From Falsirhodobacter flavus (GTDB taxonomy: Bacteria; Pseudomonadota; Alphaproteobacteria; Rhodobacterales; Rhodobacteraceae): a stretch of 64,000 bases of DNA. This document shows positions 45,100 to 54,566 of the stretch, in pieces (positions within the stretch are counted from its first letter, which is position 1; each line of letters begins with the position of its first letter). The notes below the pieces were generated by a model. The model searched no databases and was not told where the DNA came from. It worked only from the letters and a program-made list of their open reading frames with translations. The stretch spans positions 268,863-332,862 of the forward strand of contig JARWBI010000003.1 in NCBI GenBank assembly GCA_029846755.1, given 5' to 3'. The position numbers were made by a program, and so were the translations under genes.

Positions 45100-46242
45100 A
45101 TGAAAAGACTTGGGCTGCTATTCGCGACGGCGGTTTTTGCGGCCCCGGCGCATGCCGCGGACCTGACGGAGCAGCAGGCCCGCGCATTGGCCGAACAGGT
45201 GTTCCGCCCGGTGATCGAGGAATACCGCATCCCCGGCATCGCGATCGGCATCACGCTGGACGGCAGCCAGTTCTTCTTCACCGACGGACTTGCCGACCGC
45301 GCGGCATCGCGGCCCGTGGACAAGGACACGATCTTCGAGCTTGGATCGAACAGCAAGCTGTTCAACGTGGCGCTGGCGGCGCTGGCCGATGAGAAGGGCC
45401 TGCTGTCGCTGGACGACGCGGTGTCCCGCCACATCCCGGCGCTGGAAGGAAGCGCATCGGGCGGCATCACGCTGGACGATCTGGCGGCCCATGCCACGGG
45501 CGGCCTGCCGCTTCAGGTCCCCGAGGGGATCGCGGACGATCCGGCGCTTCTGGACTATCTGGCGGAATGGCAGCCCGGGGATGGCGGGCTGCGGTCCTAT
45601 TCCAACGTCAGCATCGGGCTTCTGGGCCGGATCGCGGGCGAGGCGTTCGGCGGAACCTACGAAGATGCGCTGAAGGCGCAACTGCTGCCCGGGCTTGGCA
45701 TGGACAGCACTTTCGTGACCGTGCCGGACAGCGCGGCGGACCGCTATGCCTTCGGCTATTCGCGCACCGACGACAGCCCCGTGCGGGTCAATCCGGGGAT
45801 GCTGGACGCCGAAGCCTATGGCATCAAATCCAGCATTGCCGACATGACCCGCTTCGTCGACGCGCAGCTCGGAGTGCTCGACATCGACGATGACATCGCG
45901 GCGGCACTGGCACGCACGCAGATCGCGGGCTTCGACACCGCCCATTTCGGGCAGGCGATGATCTGGGAGGTCTATCCCTGGCCGATGGACGCCGCGCGGC
46001 TGGAGGCGGGCAACTCATCGGACATGGCATTGAAGCAGCAGCCGATGGAGCGCCGCAGCAGCCCGGTCGAGGGCCCGGTCTTTCTGAACAAGACCGGGGC
46101 GACCAACGGCTTCGGCTCCTATGTCGCGATGGTTCCATCCGAACGGATCGGGGTCGTGGTTCTAGCGAACCGCAACTACCCCAACCCCGTCCGCGCCCGC
46201 GCGACGGTGGAACTGATCGAGCGCATCCTCGCCCTCGACTAA
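45100..46242 (+). CDS. Class C (AmpC-type) beta-lactamase
   Basis: Periplasmic serine hydrolase of 380 aa with signal peptide MKRLGLLFATAVFAAPAHA, start ATG at 45100 behind AGGAAG. The three serine beta-lactamase motifs are all present: S83-N-S-K86, Y167-S-N169 and K331-T-G333. The segment HATGGLPLQVP matches AmpC rather than a general esterase or DD-peptidase. It should hydrolyse cephalosporins or penicillins. No ampR gene is adjacent, so expression may be constitutive. Its 3' end overlaps the convergent ABC ATPase gene by 4 bp. Confidence 0.87.
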   Translation: MKRLGLLFATAVFAAPAHAADLTEQQARALAEQVFRPVIEEYRIPGIAIGITLDGSQFFFTDGLADRAASRPVDKDTIFELGSNSKLFNVALAALADEKGLLSLDDAVSRHIPALEGSASGGITLDDLAAHATGGLPLQVPEGIADDPALLDYLAEWQPGDGGLRSYSNVSIGLLGRIAGEAFGGTYEDALKAQLLPGLGMDSTFVTVPDSAADRYAFGYSRTDDSPVRVNPGMLDAEAYGIKSSIADMTRFVDAQLGVLDIDDDIAAALARTQIAGFDTAHFGQAMIWEVYPWPMDAARLEAGNSSDMALKQQPMERRSSPVEGPVFLNKTGATNGFGSYVAMVPSERIGVVVLANRNYPNPVRARATVELIERILALD

Positions 46243-47885
46243 CGCCGGATGAACTGGGCCATCAGCTCGGGATCCTGCTCCAGCCCTTTCAGCCAGCCGG
46301 TGTCCAGCTGCGGGATCGAGGAGATGAGCAGCCGCGAATAGGGATGCGTGGCCTCGCGCATCCCGGCTGCAGGCAGCGCCTCGACCACCTTGCCCTTCAG
46401 CATCACCAGCACCTCGTCACAGATCGCCTCCACGGTGGAAAGATCATGGCTGATGAACATGTAGCTGAGGTGCAGTTCGCGTTGCAGTTCCTTCAGCAGA
46501 TCGAGGATCGCCGCCGCAACGACGGTATCGAGCGCCGAAGTGATCTCGTCGCACAGGATCAGCTCCGGCTCGGCGGCCAGTGCGCGGGCAAGGTTTACCC
46601 GCTGCTTCTGGCCGCCCGATAGCTCCGACGGCAGGCGGTGGCGCAGGGCGGCGGGCAGATGGACCATGTCCAGCAGTTCGATCACCCGCCGCTCGCGCGC
46701 GGCGCCCTTCATGCCGCGATAGAACGTCAGCGGGCGGGCAAGGATCGCCCCCACCGACTGCGCCGGGTTCAGCGCGGTATCGGCAAGCTGAAACACGATC
46801 TGCGCGCGGCGAAGCTGATCCTTGCTGCGATGGGCAAGGTCGGGATGCAGGTCCTGCCCGTCGAAGCGCACCTTGCCGCGATAGGCCGGCAGGATGCCCG
46901 CGATGGCCCGCGCCAGCGTCGATTTGCCCGACCCGGACTCCCCGATCACGCCTAGGTTCCGCCCCCGCTCCAACTTGAAGCTGACATCGTCGAGGATCTT
47001 TGCCGCAGGTTCGCCGTCGCGGACCGCTCCATAGCCCGCGCAGAGGCCCCGGACCTCGAGGATGGTGCCGCCGGGGCTGGAGGCGGGCACATGAGGCACC
47101 GGCTCGAATGCGTCCAGAAGCTGGCGGGTATAGGGGTGGGTCGGTGCGTTCAGGATCTGCTCGGTCGTGCCCTCCTCCTGTATCTCGCCGCCTTTCAGGA
47201 CGATGATGCGGTCGGCGATCTGGGCAACGACGGCAAGGTCGTGGCTGACATAGACGCCGGCCATCGCGCTTTTGTCCATCACGGCGCGGAAGGCACGCAG
47301 CACCTCGATCTGGGTGGTCACGTCCAGCGCGGTGGTCGGCTCGTCGAAGATCACCAGCGACGGATCGCCGATCAGCGCCATCGCCGCCGAAAGCCGCTGA
47401 AGCTGCCCACCCGAGACCTGGTGGGGATAGCGCGCGCCGATGGTGTCGGGATTCGGCAGGGCCAGCGCGCGGAACAGATCGCGCGCCTTCGCCTCGGCTT
47501 CGGCGCGGGGCATCAGGCGGTGGATCTCGGTGATCTCGACCACCTGATCCATGATCCGCTTCGACGGGTTGAAGGCGGCCGCCGCCGATTGCGGCACATA
47601 GGACACCTCGGTCCCGCGCAGGGCGGCGCGGCTGCCCTCGCGCATTCCGGTGACATCGTGGCGGCCGAGGCGGATCGTGCCGCCGGTGATGGCGCAGCCG
47701 GAACGCGTATGGCCCATCAGCGACAGGGCGATGGTGGTCTTGCCCGATCCGCTTTCGCCGATCAGGGCCACGATCTCTCCGGGGGCGATGTCGAAGCTGA
47801 CACCTTTGATGATCTGGACCCGGCGCCCTGAATCGGTGACGGCGCCAATGCGGAGATCGCGGACGCAAACGAGGGCTTCGGTCAT
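46239..47885 (-). CDS. Dipeptide-type ABC transporter, fused dual ATPase (GsiA/DppDF-like)
   Basis: About 548 aa with two complete ABC domains. First half: Walker A GESGSGKTT, signature VSGGQLQRL, Walker B LVIFDEPTTALD, and the APTHPYTRQLL oligopeptide extension. Second half: GESGSGKST, LSGGQKQRVNLARA and LILCDEITSALD, then ATHPYSRLL. Start ATG 47885 (or 47888) lies on the permease stop. Energises a dipeptide/oligopeptide/opine-type importer formed with the next three upstream genes. Confidence 0.91.
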   Translation of the reverse strand: MTEALVCVRDLRIGAVTDSGRRVQIIKGVSFDIAPGEIVALIGESGSGKTTIALSLMGHTRSGCAITGGTIRLGRHDVTGMREGSRAALRGTEVSYVPQSAAAAFNPSKRIMDQVVEITEIHRLMPRAEAEAKARDLFRALALPNPDTIGARYPHQVSGGQLQRLSAAMALIGDPSLVIFDEPTTALDVTTQIEVLRAFRAVMDKSAMAGVYVSHDLAVVAQIADRIIVLKGGEIQEEGTTEQILNAPTHPYTRQLLDAFEPVPHVPASSPGGTILEVRGLCAGYGAVRDGEPAAKILDDVSFKLERGRNLGVIGESGSGKSTLARAIAGILPAYRGKVRFDGQDLHPDLAHRSKDQLRRAQIVFQLADTALNPAQSVGAILARPLTFYRGMKGAARERRVIELLDMVHLPAALRHRLPSELSGGQKQRVNLARALAAEPELILCDEITSALDTVVAAAILDLLKELQRELHLSYMFISHDLSTVEAICDEVLVMLKGKVVEALPAAGMREATHPYSRLLISSIPQLDTGWLKGLEQDPELMAQFIRR

Positions 47886-48736
47886 CATTCGCTCCGATCG
47901 CGGATACGGGTGGGCAGGTTGTCGATGAACAGGTTCACCGAAATGGTCAGCGAGGCGATGGCAATGCTTGGGAACACCACGGCGGGCGCACCGAGGGAAA
48001 GCCCCTCGATATTCTCGCGCACCAGCGCGCCCCAGTCGGCATGGGGCGGCTGCACGCCGATGCCAAGGAAGGACAGGCCCGACAGCACCAGCACGATGAA
48101 TACGAAGCGCAGCCCCAGATCGGCCAGAACGGGGCCCAGGATGTTCGGGAATATCTCGCGCAGGATCAGATAGAAGAAGCCCTCGCCCCGCGCCCGCGCC
48201 ACGGTCACGAAATCCATCGTGTTGACGTTCACCGCCAGCGCACGCGCAAAACGATAGGACCCCGGGAGATAGATTGCGGCCAAGGTCGCGATCAAAACCG
48301 GAATGGACGAGCCGACCGCCGCCACCACGACAAGCCCGAACAGCAGCGACGGGATGCCGTTGAACGCATCCAGAAGCCGCGACAGCAGCGTGTCGAACCA
48401 GCCGCCCACGACCCCCGCGATCATGCCCAGCAGCACCCCGCCCGCACAGGCCAGCACCACCGAAGCCAGCGCGATCCCGACCGTGTAACGCGCACCCATC
48501 AGCACCCGCGAAAGGATGTCGCGGCCCAGATAGTCGGTGCCCATCCAGTATTGCCCGCTCATCCCGCCGAAATAGTCCCAGTCGACCATCTCGCCCGGCG
48601 GATAGGGCGCAAGCCACGGGCCGATGAAGGCGATCACCGCCCAGAACAGGATGATCGCCAGCCCGATGCGGCCCGTCCAGTTGAAGGAATAGCCAAGGCG
48701 CGCGGGGGTGGGAATGCGAAGGGGCAAGGACATCAA
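47885..48736 (-). CDS. Dipeptide-type ABC transporter permease (DppC-like)
   Basis: Inner-membrane permease of 283 aa with about six hydrophobic segments. DppC/OppC signs: GQYWMGTDYLGRDILSRVLM near the N-terminus and the EAA-type loop VARARGEGFFYLILREIFPN. It overlaps the dppB-like gene by 4 bp and the ATPase gene by 1 bp. Confidence 0.91.
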   Translation of the reverse strand: MMSLPLRIPTPARLGYSFNWTGRIGLAIILFWAVIAFIGPWLAPYPPGEMVDWDYFGGMSGQYWMGTDYLGRDILSRVLMGARYTVGIALASVVLACAGGVLLGMIAGVVGGWFDTLLSRLLDAFNGIPSLLFGLVVVAAVGSSIPVLIATLAAIYLPGSYRFARALAVNVNTMDFVTVARARGEGFFYLILREIFPNILGPVLADLGLRFVFIVLVLSGLSFLGIGVQPPHADWGALVRENIEGLSLGAPAVVFPSIAIASLTISVNLFIDNLPTRIRDRSE

Positions 48737-49692
48737 CGGCGCAACCTCGGATTGGAAAGAAGGGCAACGACATCGGCGATGGTGATCAGCAGAAGGTAGC
48801 TGATGCAGAAGATCATCGCGCAGCTCTGGATCAGGGGCAGATCGCGGGTGGACACGGCATCGACCATCAGCTTGGCCACGCCGGGATAGTTGAAGACCGT
48901 CTCCACGATGATGACCCCGCCGACAAGATAGGAGAGCGACAGCGCCACCGCGTTGGCGATCGGCCCGAGCGCGTTCGGCAGCGCATGGCCCAGCACCATC
49001 CGGCGGCGCGACGCGCCCTTCAGCAGCGCCATTTCCACATAGGGCGTGTTCACCGTCTCGATCACCGCCGCGCGAGTCATGCGGATCATCTGCGCCGCCA
49101 CGACAAAGGACAGGGTGATGACCGGCATCGCATAGGCGCGCAGCATCGCGCCAAGGCTATCGACCTCGACCCCGAAGGACAGGGCGGGCAACCAACCCAA
49201 CCAGACGGCGAAGATCAGCACGGCCAGCGTCGCCACCATGAATTCGGGCACCGAGATGACGGATATCGTCAGCACCGACACGATCCGGTCCAACCAGGAC
49301 CCGCGCCACATCGCCGATGCGATCCCGAGCGTCAGTGCGACCGGTACGCAGATGACCGTGACGATCCCGGCCAGCCGCAATGAATTGGCCAGCCGACCCG
49401 CCAGCATGTCCGAAACCTGCACGTTGTTGACATAGGACATGCCCAGATCGCCGGTGAACAGCCCCCGCAGCCAGGACAGGAACCGCCAGATCGCAGGCTC
49501 GTCCAGCCCCATCGCGGTGCGCAGCCCCGCCACCGCCTCGGGGGTCGCGGCCTGGCCCAGCAGGATCTCGGCCACGTCGCCGGGCAGAAGCTCGGTCGCA
49601 AAGAAGACGGCGAAGGACACGATCAGCAAAGTGAGCGCGGCAATGCCGAGACGCTGCCCCACGAGCAGCCAAGTGGTCGCCGAAAGCAGCAT
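48733..49692 (-). CDS. Dipeptide-type ABC transporter permease (DppB-like)
   Basis: Inner-membrane permease of 319 aa. The start at 49692 follows a perfect AGGAGG. N-terminal GQRLGIAALTLLIVSFAVFF and the VEMALLKGASRRRMVLGHAL EAA loop are typical of DppB/OppB. A strong hairpin separates it from the binding-protein gene upstream. Confidence 0.91.
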   Translation of the reverse strand: MLLSATTWLLVGQRLGIAALTLLIVSFAVFFATELLPGDVAEILLGQAATPEAVAGLRTAMGLDEPAIWRFLSWLRGLFTGDLGMSYVNNVQVSDMLAGRLANSLRLAGIVTVICVPVALTLGIASAMWRGSWLDRIVSVLTISVISVPEFMVATLAVLIFAVWLGWLPALSFGVEVDSLGAMLRAYAMPVITLSFVVAAQMIRMTRAAVIETVNTPYVEMALLKGASRRRMVLGHALPNALGPIANAVALSLSYLVGGVIIVETVFNYPGVAKLMVDAVSTRDLPLIQSCAMIFCISYLLLITIADVVALLSNPRLRR

Positions 49693-49714
49693 CGGGCACC
49701 TCCTGTGAAGGGAT

Positions 49715-49736
49715 GGCCCCCGCCGATACGGGGGCC
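49715..49736 (-). terminator. Hairpin between binding-protein and permease genes
   Basis: Perfect 8-bp stem GGCCCCCG-CCGATA-CGGGGGCC in the 50-bp gap. No T-run. Inference: stabilises the binding-protein mRNA and reduces readthrough, the same layout as at 2274-2293. Confidence 0.62.
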
Positions 49737-49742
49737 GGGATG

Positions 49743-51356
49743 TCAGGCTTCCAGCCAGACGTATTCGGCGAAGGCATAGCCCATCTGCCCGCCCAGCGGG
49801 TTGGGGGCCAATCCCTTCAGCTTGGACGAAAGCGCATCGACGTTGGAAATATAGGCGGGGATGATGGTTCCGGCCTCGTTCGCGACCATCTCCTGCATCT
49901 CCCAATAGATGTCCTTGCGCAGATTGTCGTCCAGCGCGCCGCGTGCCTCGACCAGCATGGCGTCGAACTTCTCGGACTTATACTGGCTTTCGTTCCACGG
50001 GGCGTCCGACGCGTAAAGCAGCGAGAACAGGATATCGGGCGTCGGGCGCGGGTTGATGTTGCCGAAATGGATTGCCGATTTCAGCCAGTAGTTCGACCAG
50101 TAGCCATCCGCCGGAACGCGTTGCACGTCGAAGGGCATTCCCGCCTCGGACCCCGATTGCTGGACGACCATCGCCATGTCGACCGCCGAGGTCGGCGCGT
50201 CCGACGTCACGATCGGGATCGCCTGTCCCAGAACCCCCGCCTTTTCGAACAGCGATTTCGCGCGTTCGGGATCGTATTCGCGCGGTGCGATGTTGGGGTT
50301 GTGATAGCGGTCCATGGCCGAGACCGGCTGGTCGTTCCCCACCGTCCCAAGTCCCCGCAGCACGCCGTTCACGATTGCGTCGCGGTTCATCAGGTATTTC
50401 ATCCCCTCGACGAAACCGGCCTTGCTGCCGGGGTCCATGTCCAGACGGATATTCAGGTTGGTATAGTTGCCCGAGGTGGTGACCGAGGTCTGGACGTGGC
50501 TTTGCCCTTCCATCATCCGCATCGAACGCGGGTTGATCGACGCGCCCATGTGAATGTCGCCTGACAGCACGGCGTTGACGCGCGCATTGTTGTCCGAGAT
50601 CGCGAAATACTCGAAGCTGTCAAGGTAAGGCCCCTGCCCCTTGAAGTAATTCGCGTTCTTCGTGCCGATGGAGCGCACGCCCGGCTCGAACGTCTCGCAC
50701 ACGAAGGCGCCGGTGCCGTTGGCCTTGGTGAAGTCGGTCGTGCCTTCGGCCACGATCATGAAATGGTGCAGCGACAGGATCACCGGAAGGTCGGCGTTGG
50801 CGGCCGCCAGCACGAATTTCACGGTCAGATCGTCCACAGCCGAAACCTCGGCGATCTGCTTCGCGATCGTCGCGGCCTTGGACCCCACGGCGGGATCGGT
50901 GTGACGCTTCATGGAATAGACCACGTCGGCGGCGGTCAGCGATTTGCCGTCATGGAAGGTCACGCCCGGCTTCAGCTTCACCTGCCAAGTCAGCGCGTCG
51001 GTCGTCTCGATGCTTTCGGCCAGTTCCATCTGCGCCGTGCCCTTCTCGTCCAGGAAGGTCAGGCGGTTGTAGAAGGCGCAGCAGCGGACGTAATCGGTGG
51101 AAAGCGATGCTTTGGCCGGGTCCAGCGTATCGGCTGTCGAGGCCGACCAGCCGGCGCCCTTCAGGTGACCGCCCGTCACCGGCGTCTGCGCCACTGCGGC
51201 ACCCGCGCGCAAAAGAAGGCTGCCGCCCGCGCCCATCGCCACGCCCGAGGCCATCAGCATCTTCAGCAGGTCGCGGCGCGAAGCGCCCCTGCGGATCGCC
51301 GCTTCGACCATCGCATCGTCGCGGCCCGTCCAGTTGTTCGGCTTGGAGTCTTTCAT
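49743..51356 (-). CDS. Dipeptide-type ABC transporter substrate-binding protein with Tat-like signal
   Basis: Periplasmic binding protein of about 537 aa (SBP_bac_5 family). The start at 51356 follows AGGGGA. N-terminal RRDLLKMLMASGVAMGAGG is a twin-arginine-type signal. Family marks include LTWQVKLKPGVTFHDGKSLT, ADVVYSMKRHTDP, and a C-terminal VANEAGTIIPAYISNVDALS segment. Such proteins bind peptides, opines, nickel complexes or other amines; the catabolic genes upstream suggest an N-substituted amino compound. Confidence 0.88.
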   Translation of the reverse strand: MKDSKPNNWTGRDDAMVEAAIRRGASRRDLLKMLMASGVAMGAGGSLLLRAGAAVAQTPVTGGHLKGAGWSASTADTLDPAKASLSTDYVRCCAFYNRLTFLDEKGTAQMELAESIETTDALTWQVKLKPGVTFHDGKSLTAADVVYSMKRHTDPAVGSKAATIAKQIAEVSAVDDLTVKFVLAAANADLPVILSLHHFMIVAEGTTDFTKANGTGAFVCETFEPGVRSIGTKNANYFKGQGPYLDSFEYFAISDNNARVNAVLSGDIHMGASINPRSMRMMEGQSHVQTSVTTSGNYTNLNIRLDMDPGSKAGFVEGMKYLMNRDAIVNGVLRGLGTVGNDQPVSAMDRYHNPNIAPREYDPERAKSLFEKAGVLGQAIPIVTSDAPTSAVDMAMVVQQSGSEAGMPFDVQRVPADGYWSNYWLKSAIHFGNINPRPTPDILFSLLYASDAPWNESQYKSEKFDAMLVEARGALDDNLRKDIYWEMQEMVANEAGTIIPAYISNVDALSSKLKGLAPNPLGGQMGYAFAEYVWLEA

Positions 51357-51380
51357 TGCATTCCCCTGTTGGAAGTGCCC

Positions 51381-51399
51381 GGCGGTTCTGACGACCGCC
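51381..51399 (-). terminator. Small hairpin between HAD and binding-protein genes
   Basis: GGCGGT-TCTGACG-ACCGCC, a 6-bp perfect stem in the 56-bp gap between the HAD gene and the binding-protein gene. Weak; may only shape mRNA ends. Confidence 0.4.
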
Positions 51400-51412
51400 T
51401 GAGCCATGAGAG

Positions 51413-52141
51413 TCACTTGAACGCTTCGTCCGCCGCATCGGCCAGTTCGGCCATCGCGTGGAAATGGTAATCCGGTCGGGTGAAGGCCGCAGGCTCGATG
51501 GAGCCGCCATATCCCTTTTGCGCATGGCGGCGCTGGATCCAGGCGTTCGTCATGCCCAGATCGCGCGAAACGCCGATGTCATGATACTGGCTTTGCGCGG
51601 TGTGCAGGATATCGTCCTTCGACCCACCCTGCCTGGCCACGAAATCGAAGACCTGCTGGAAGAAGGCGGGGTCGGGCTTTTCGGTCTTGGTATCGTCCGT
51701 GGTGAAGGCGGCGAAGAACGGGTTCCCCAGCTTTTCCGAATATTTCTCGAACGCCCAGCGGCGCGCATTGGTCATCGCGATCAGCTTGCAATGCGTGCCC
51801 AGCCGCGCCATCGCTTCGGCGCTGTCGGGAAAGGGCTGCGCCTCGCCGACGGCGTCGACCAGCTTGCGGCGGTATTCCGGCGTGTCGGGCAGACCGAGCC
51901 CGGCCGCGATTACGGCATAGGCATCGTCAAGCGCGTCCGGGAACAAGCCCGAACCGGGCTGGCTGCGCGCCTGCCGATAAAGGTCCAGCGCGGCTTCCGC
52001 ATCCAGCGTCCGGCCCTCGGCAGTGGCGATCTCGCGAAGCGCGCCCAGAAGGGCGCCTTCGAAATCAATCAGCGTGCCGACCACGTCGAATGTGATGTAG
52101 GAAAAAGCGGAAAGCGGCTTTACGGGCGCGTCTGTGGTCAT
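51413..52141 (-). CDS. Haloacid dehalogenase-like hydrolase (type II HAD), copy 1
   Basis: 242-aa HAD protein. Start ATG 52141 behind AAAGGA. Motif I is FDVVGTLIDFEG: the nucleophile Asp is present, and the second Asp is missing, as in L-2-haloacid dehalogenases (DAYGT). Motif II MTNARRW and motif III with Lys in TKTEKPDPAFF are present. Either a dehalogenase or a phosphatase-like hydrolase of the pathway. A second type II HAD lies at 57107 in the same cluster. Confidence 0.83.
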   Translation of the reverse strand: MTTDAPVKPLSAFSYITFDVVGTLIDFEGALLGALREIATAEGRTLDAEAALDLYRQARSQPGSGLFPDALDDAYAVIAAGLGLPDTPEYRRKLVDAVGEAQPFPDSAEAMARLGTHCKLIAMTNARRWAFEKYSEKLGNPFFAAFTTDDTKTEKPDPAFFQQVFDFVARQGGSKDDILHTAQSQYHDIGVSRDLGMTNAWIQRRHAQKGYGGSIEPAAFTRPDYHFHAMAELADAADEAFK

Positions 52142-52300
52142 GTGCGACAGTCCTTTCACGATGGTCTTTCACGATTGGATCGCCGGGGGAATTGCCCCGT
52201 TGCGATCAGCTTCCCCCTGATCCGCGCGCCGAGGAATCCGAAACCCGGCATGGCGGCGGCAGATTGTTCCGTATTCCGGCGGGGCGCGGCATATCGCGCA

Positions 52301-53191
52301 TCAGTATCCGCGCACCCTGTCCACGGCACCGGGCACGGGCCCGCCGCTGCGCAGGGCGCGCAGCACGGCCAGCGCATGTTCGGCGCCTTCGACCGCATCC
52401 GTCACCGCCGCAACATGGGGCGTGACGATCACGCGCGGATCCACCCATGCCCAATGTCCGGGTGGCAGCGGTTCGGGGTCGGTCACGTCCAGCATGGCGA
52501 ATGCCAGCCCGCCATCCAGCGCACGCCGCAGCGCATCCATGTCCAGCTGCGCACCGCGCCCCGCATGGACCAGCCGCGCGCCTCGCGGCAGGGCGGCGAA
52601 AAACGCATCGTCCATCAGCCCGCGCGTCTGATCGGTCAGTGGCAGAAGGCATATGGCGATATCGGTGCGGGCAAGAAAGGCCGCACGGTCGGCGAAGACC
52701 TCCACCCCGTCGACCGGGTCGCCCGACCGGCTCCACCCGGCGACCGGGAAACCAAGCGCCGACAGTGTCTGCGCGACCAGCCGCCCGATGCGGCCCATCC
52801 CCATGATCCCCACCCTGCGCGAGCGGGCAAGCCTTGCGCCATGCCCTGCCCATTCCCCGCGCGACGCCTGATCCAGATAGACCGGCAGGTCCCGGTGCAT
52901 CGCCAGCGCGGCCATCACCGTCCAGTCGCGGACCATCGCCTCGATCCCCGGCGCGAGGGTTCGCGAAAGCACGATACCCTCCGGCATGGGCGGCATGTGA
53001 TCGGTTCCCGCCCCGACCGAGATCACGGCACGAAGGTTCGGAAACCGCGCGAGGTCCGGCGGAGTCCAGCAGGCGATCGCCGTGACCGCCTCGGGATCGG
53101 CATCGTCCAGCAGGATCGGCTCTTGGGCATCCGCAAAGACGCGCGACCAGACCGCCGCCCTCTCGGGCATGGAAATCAGCAGAAGCGTCAT
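52301..53191 (-). CDS. D-2-hydroxyacid dehydrogenase (GhrA-like)
   Basis: NAD(P)-dependent dehydrogenase of 296 aa. The start at 53191 overlaps the aminotransferase stop. Catalytic set: Arg in HAGRGAQLD, Glu in TDPEPLPPGHW, His in VTPHVAAVTD. The Rossmann motif is GMGRIGRLVAQT. It probably reduces a 2-keto acid or glyoxylate made by the aminotransferase. The 159 bp downstream (52142-52300) hold no gene and may contain an internal promoter for the HAD-transporter genes. Confidence 0.87.
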   Translation of the reverse strand: MTLLLISMPERAAVWSRVFADAQEPILLDDADPEAVTAIACWTPPDLARFPNLRAVISVGAGTDHMPPMPEGIVLSRTLAPGIEAMVRDWTVMAALAMHRDLPVYLDQASRGEWAGHGARLARSRRVGIMGMGRIGRLVAQTLSALGFPVAGWSRSGDPVDGVEVFADRAAFLARTDIAICLLPLTDQTRGLMDDAFFAALPRGARLVHAGRGAQLDMDALRRALDGGLAFAMLDVTDPEPLPPGHWAWVDPRVIVTPHVAAVTDAVEGAEHALAVLRALRSGGPVPGAVDRVRGY

Positions 53192-54552
53192 CCCTTCATC
53201 ACGGCGCGGATTTCGGGATCGTCGAGCGTCAGGTCCAGCACGCGGCGGGTTCGGGCGACGATCTGGTCGATCTCGTCGTCGGTGCAGCACAAGGGCGGGG
53301 CATAGCCGAAGATGCCTTGCGGGAAGGACCGCACGATCAGCCCCTGTTCCCATGCGCGGTCGAACAGCCGCGTCGCGGGCTGGACTGTGGCGGGCAGCGG
53401 GGTCCTGGCGTCCTTGTCCGTCACCAGTTCCACCGCGGCCAGCATCCCCCGGCCCCGCACATCGCCCACCAGCGGGTGATCGCGCAGCGTGTCCAGCCCG
53501 GCCAGCAGACGCGCGCCCGCACGGCGGCCGTTCTCCAGCAGCCCGCCCTCGTAAAGCGCCAGGACCTCCAGCGCCACCGCAGCACAGACCGGATGCGCGG
53601 AATAGGTAAAGCCATGCCCCACCGCCTTCGCCCCCGCCCCTTCGGCGATGGTTTCATAGACATGATCGCGCATGAACACCGCGCCCATCGGCACATAACC
53701 CGAGGTCAGCCCCTTTGCCGTGGTCATCAGGTCCGGCACGATCCCTTCGTCATCCGAGGCGAACAGTGGCCCGGTGCGGCCGAAGCCGGTAATGACCTCG
53801 TCGGCCACGACCAGCACACCGTATTCGGCGCAGACATCGGCCATCGCCTTGACCCAGCCCTTCGGCGGAACCAGCACGCCGCCCGAGCCCTGGATCGGCT
53901 CGATATAGAAGGCGGCGACGCGGTCCGGGCCGATCGCCTCGATCTTTGCCCGCAGTTCTGCGACGGATGCGGCGGTGATGTCGGCATTCGGGTTGCGATA
54001 GGCGTAATGCGACGAAATCTTGTGCTGCCAGTCATAGGGCACGCCGAAACCGTCGTGGAACCCCGGCAGCGCCGTCAGCCCTGCGCCCATCGTCGTCGAT
54101 CCGTGATAGCCCTGCTGGACCGAGATGAACTGGTCGCGCCCCGGCTGCCCCTTGGCATGCCAGTAATAGCGGATGAAGCGGATCGTGCTGTCAACCGCAT
54201 CGGACCCGCCCAGCGTGAAGTAGATGTGGTTCAGATCGCCGGGGCTGCGTTCGGCCAACGCGGCGGCCAGACGGGTTGGCGCCTCGGCCCCCAGATCGAA
54301 ATAGCCGGTGGCATAGGGCAGACGGCGCATCTGTTCTGCCGCGGCCTCGACGATGCTTTCATGGCCGTAACCCGCGTTGACGCACCACAGGCCCGCGAAA
54401 CCGTCGATCAGTTGGCGCCCTTCGGCATCCGTGACCAGCGCGCCCCTGGCCGACGACAGCACCCGCACGCCCCGCGCCTCGTGCCCGCGAAAGGACGAAA
54501 CCGGATGGACCAGATGGCGGCGGTCGAGTTCGACGAGTGAATTTGAAAGCAT
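53188..54552 (-). CDS. Class III aminotransferase (omega-amino acid/polyamine type)
   Basis: PLP-dependent enzyme of 454 aa of the SpuC/omega-amino acid-pyruvate class. Signs: LIDGFAGLWCVNAGYGH, the GGSDAVDSTIRFIRYYWHAK stretch, EPIQGSGGVLVPP, VVADEVITGFGRTG and the PLP lysine in TTAKGLTSGYVPMG. It moves an amino group from a primary amine or omega-amino acid to pyruvate. Sits between a GNAT gene (14 bp upstream) and the hydroxyacid dehydrogenase gene. Confidence 0.9.
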   Translation of the reverse strand: MLSNSLVELDRRHLVHPVSSFRGHEARGVRVLSSARGALVTDAEGRQLIDGFAGLWCVNAGYGHESIVEAAAEQMRRLPYATGYFDLGAEAPTRLAAALAERSPGDLNHIYFTLGGSDAVDSTIRFIRYYWHAKGQPGRDQFISVQQGYHGSTTMGAGLTALPGFHDGFGVPYDWQHKISSHYAYRNPNADITAASVAELRAKIEAIGPDRVAAFYIEPIQGSGGVLVPPKGWVKAMADVCAEYGVLVVADEVITGFGRTGPLFASDDEGIVPDLMTTAKGLTSGYVPMGAVFMRDHVYETIAEGAGAKAVGHGFTYSAHPVCAAVALEVLALYEGGLLENGRRAGARLLAGLDTLRDHPLVGDVRGRGMLAAVELVTDKDARTPLPATVQPATRLFDRAWEQGLIVRSFPQGIFGYAPPLCCTDDEIDQIVARTRRVLDLTLDDPEIRAVMKG

Positions 54553-54566
54553 GGAAAAACTCCGTT

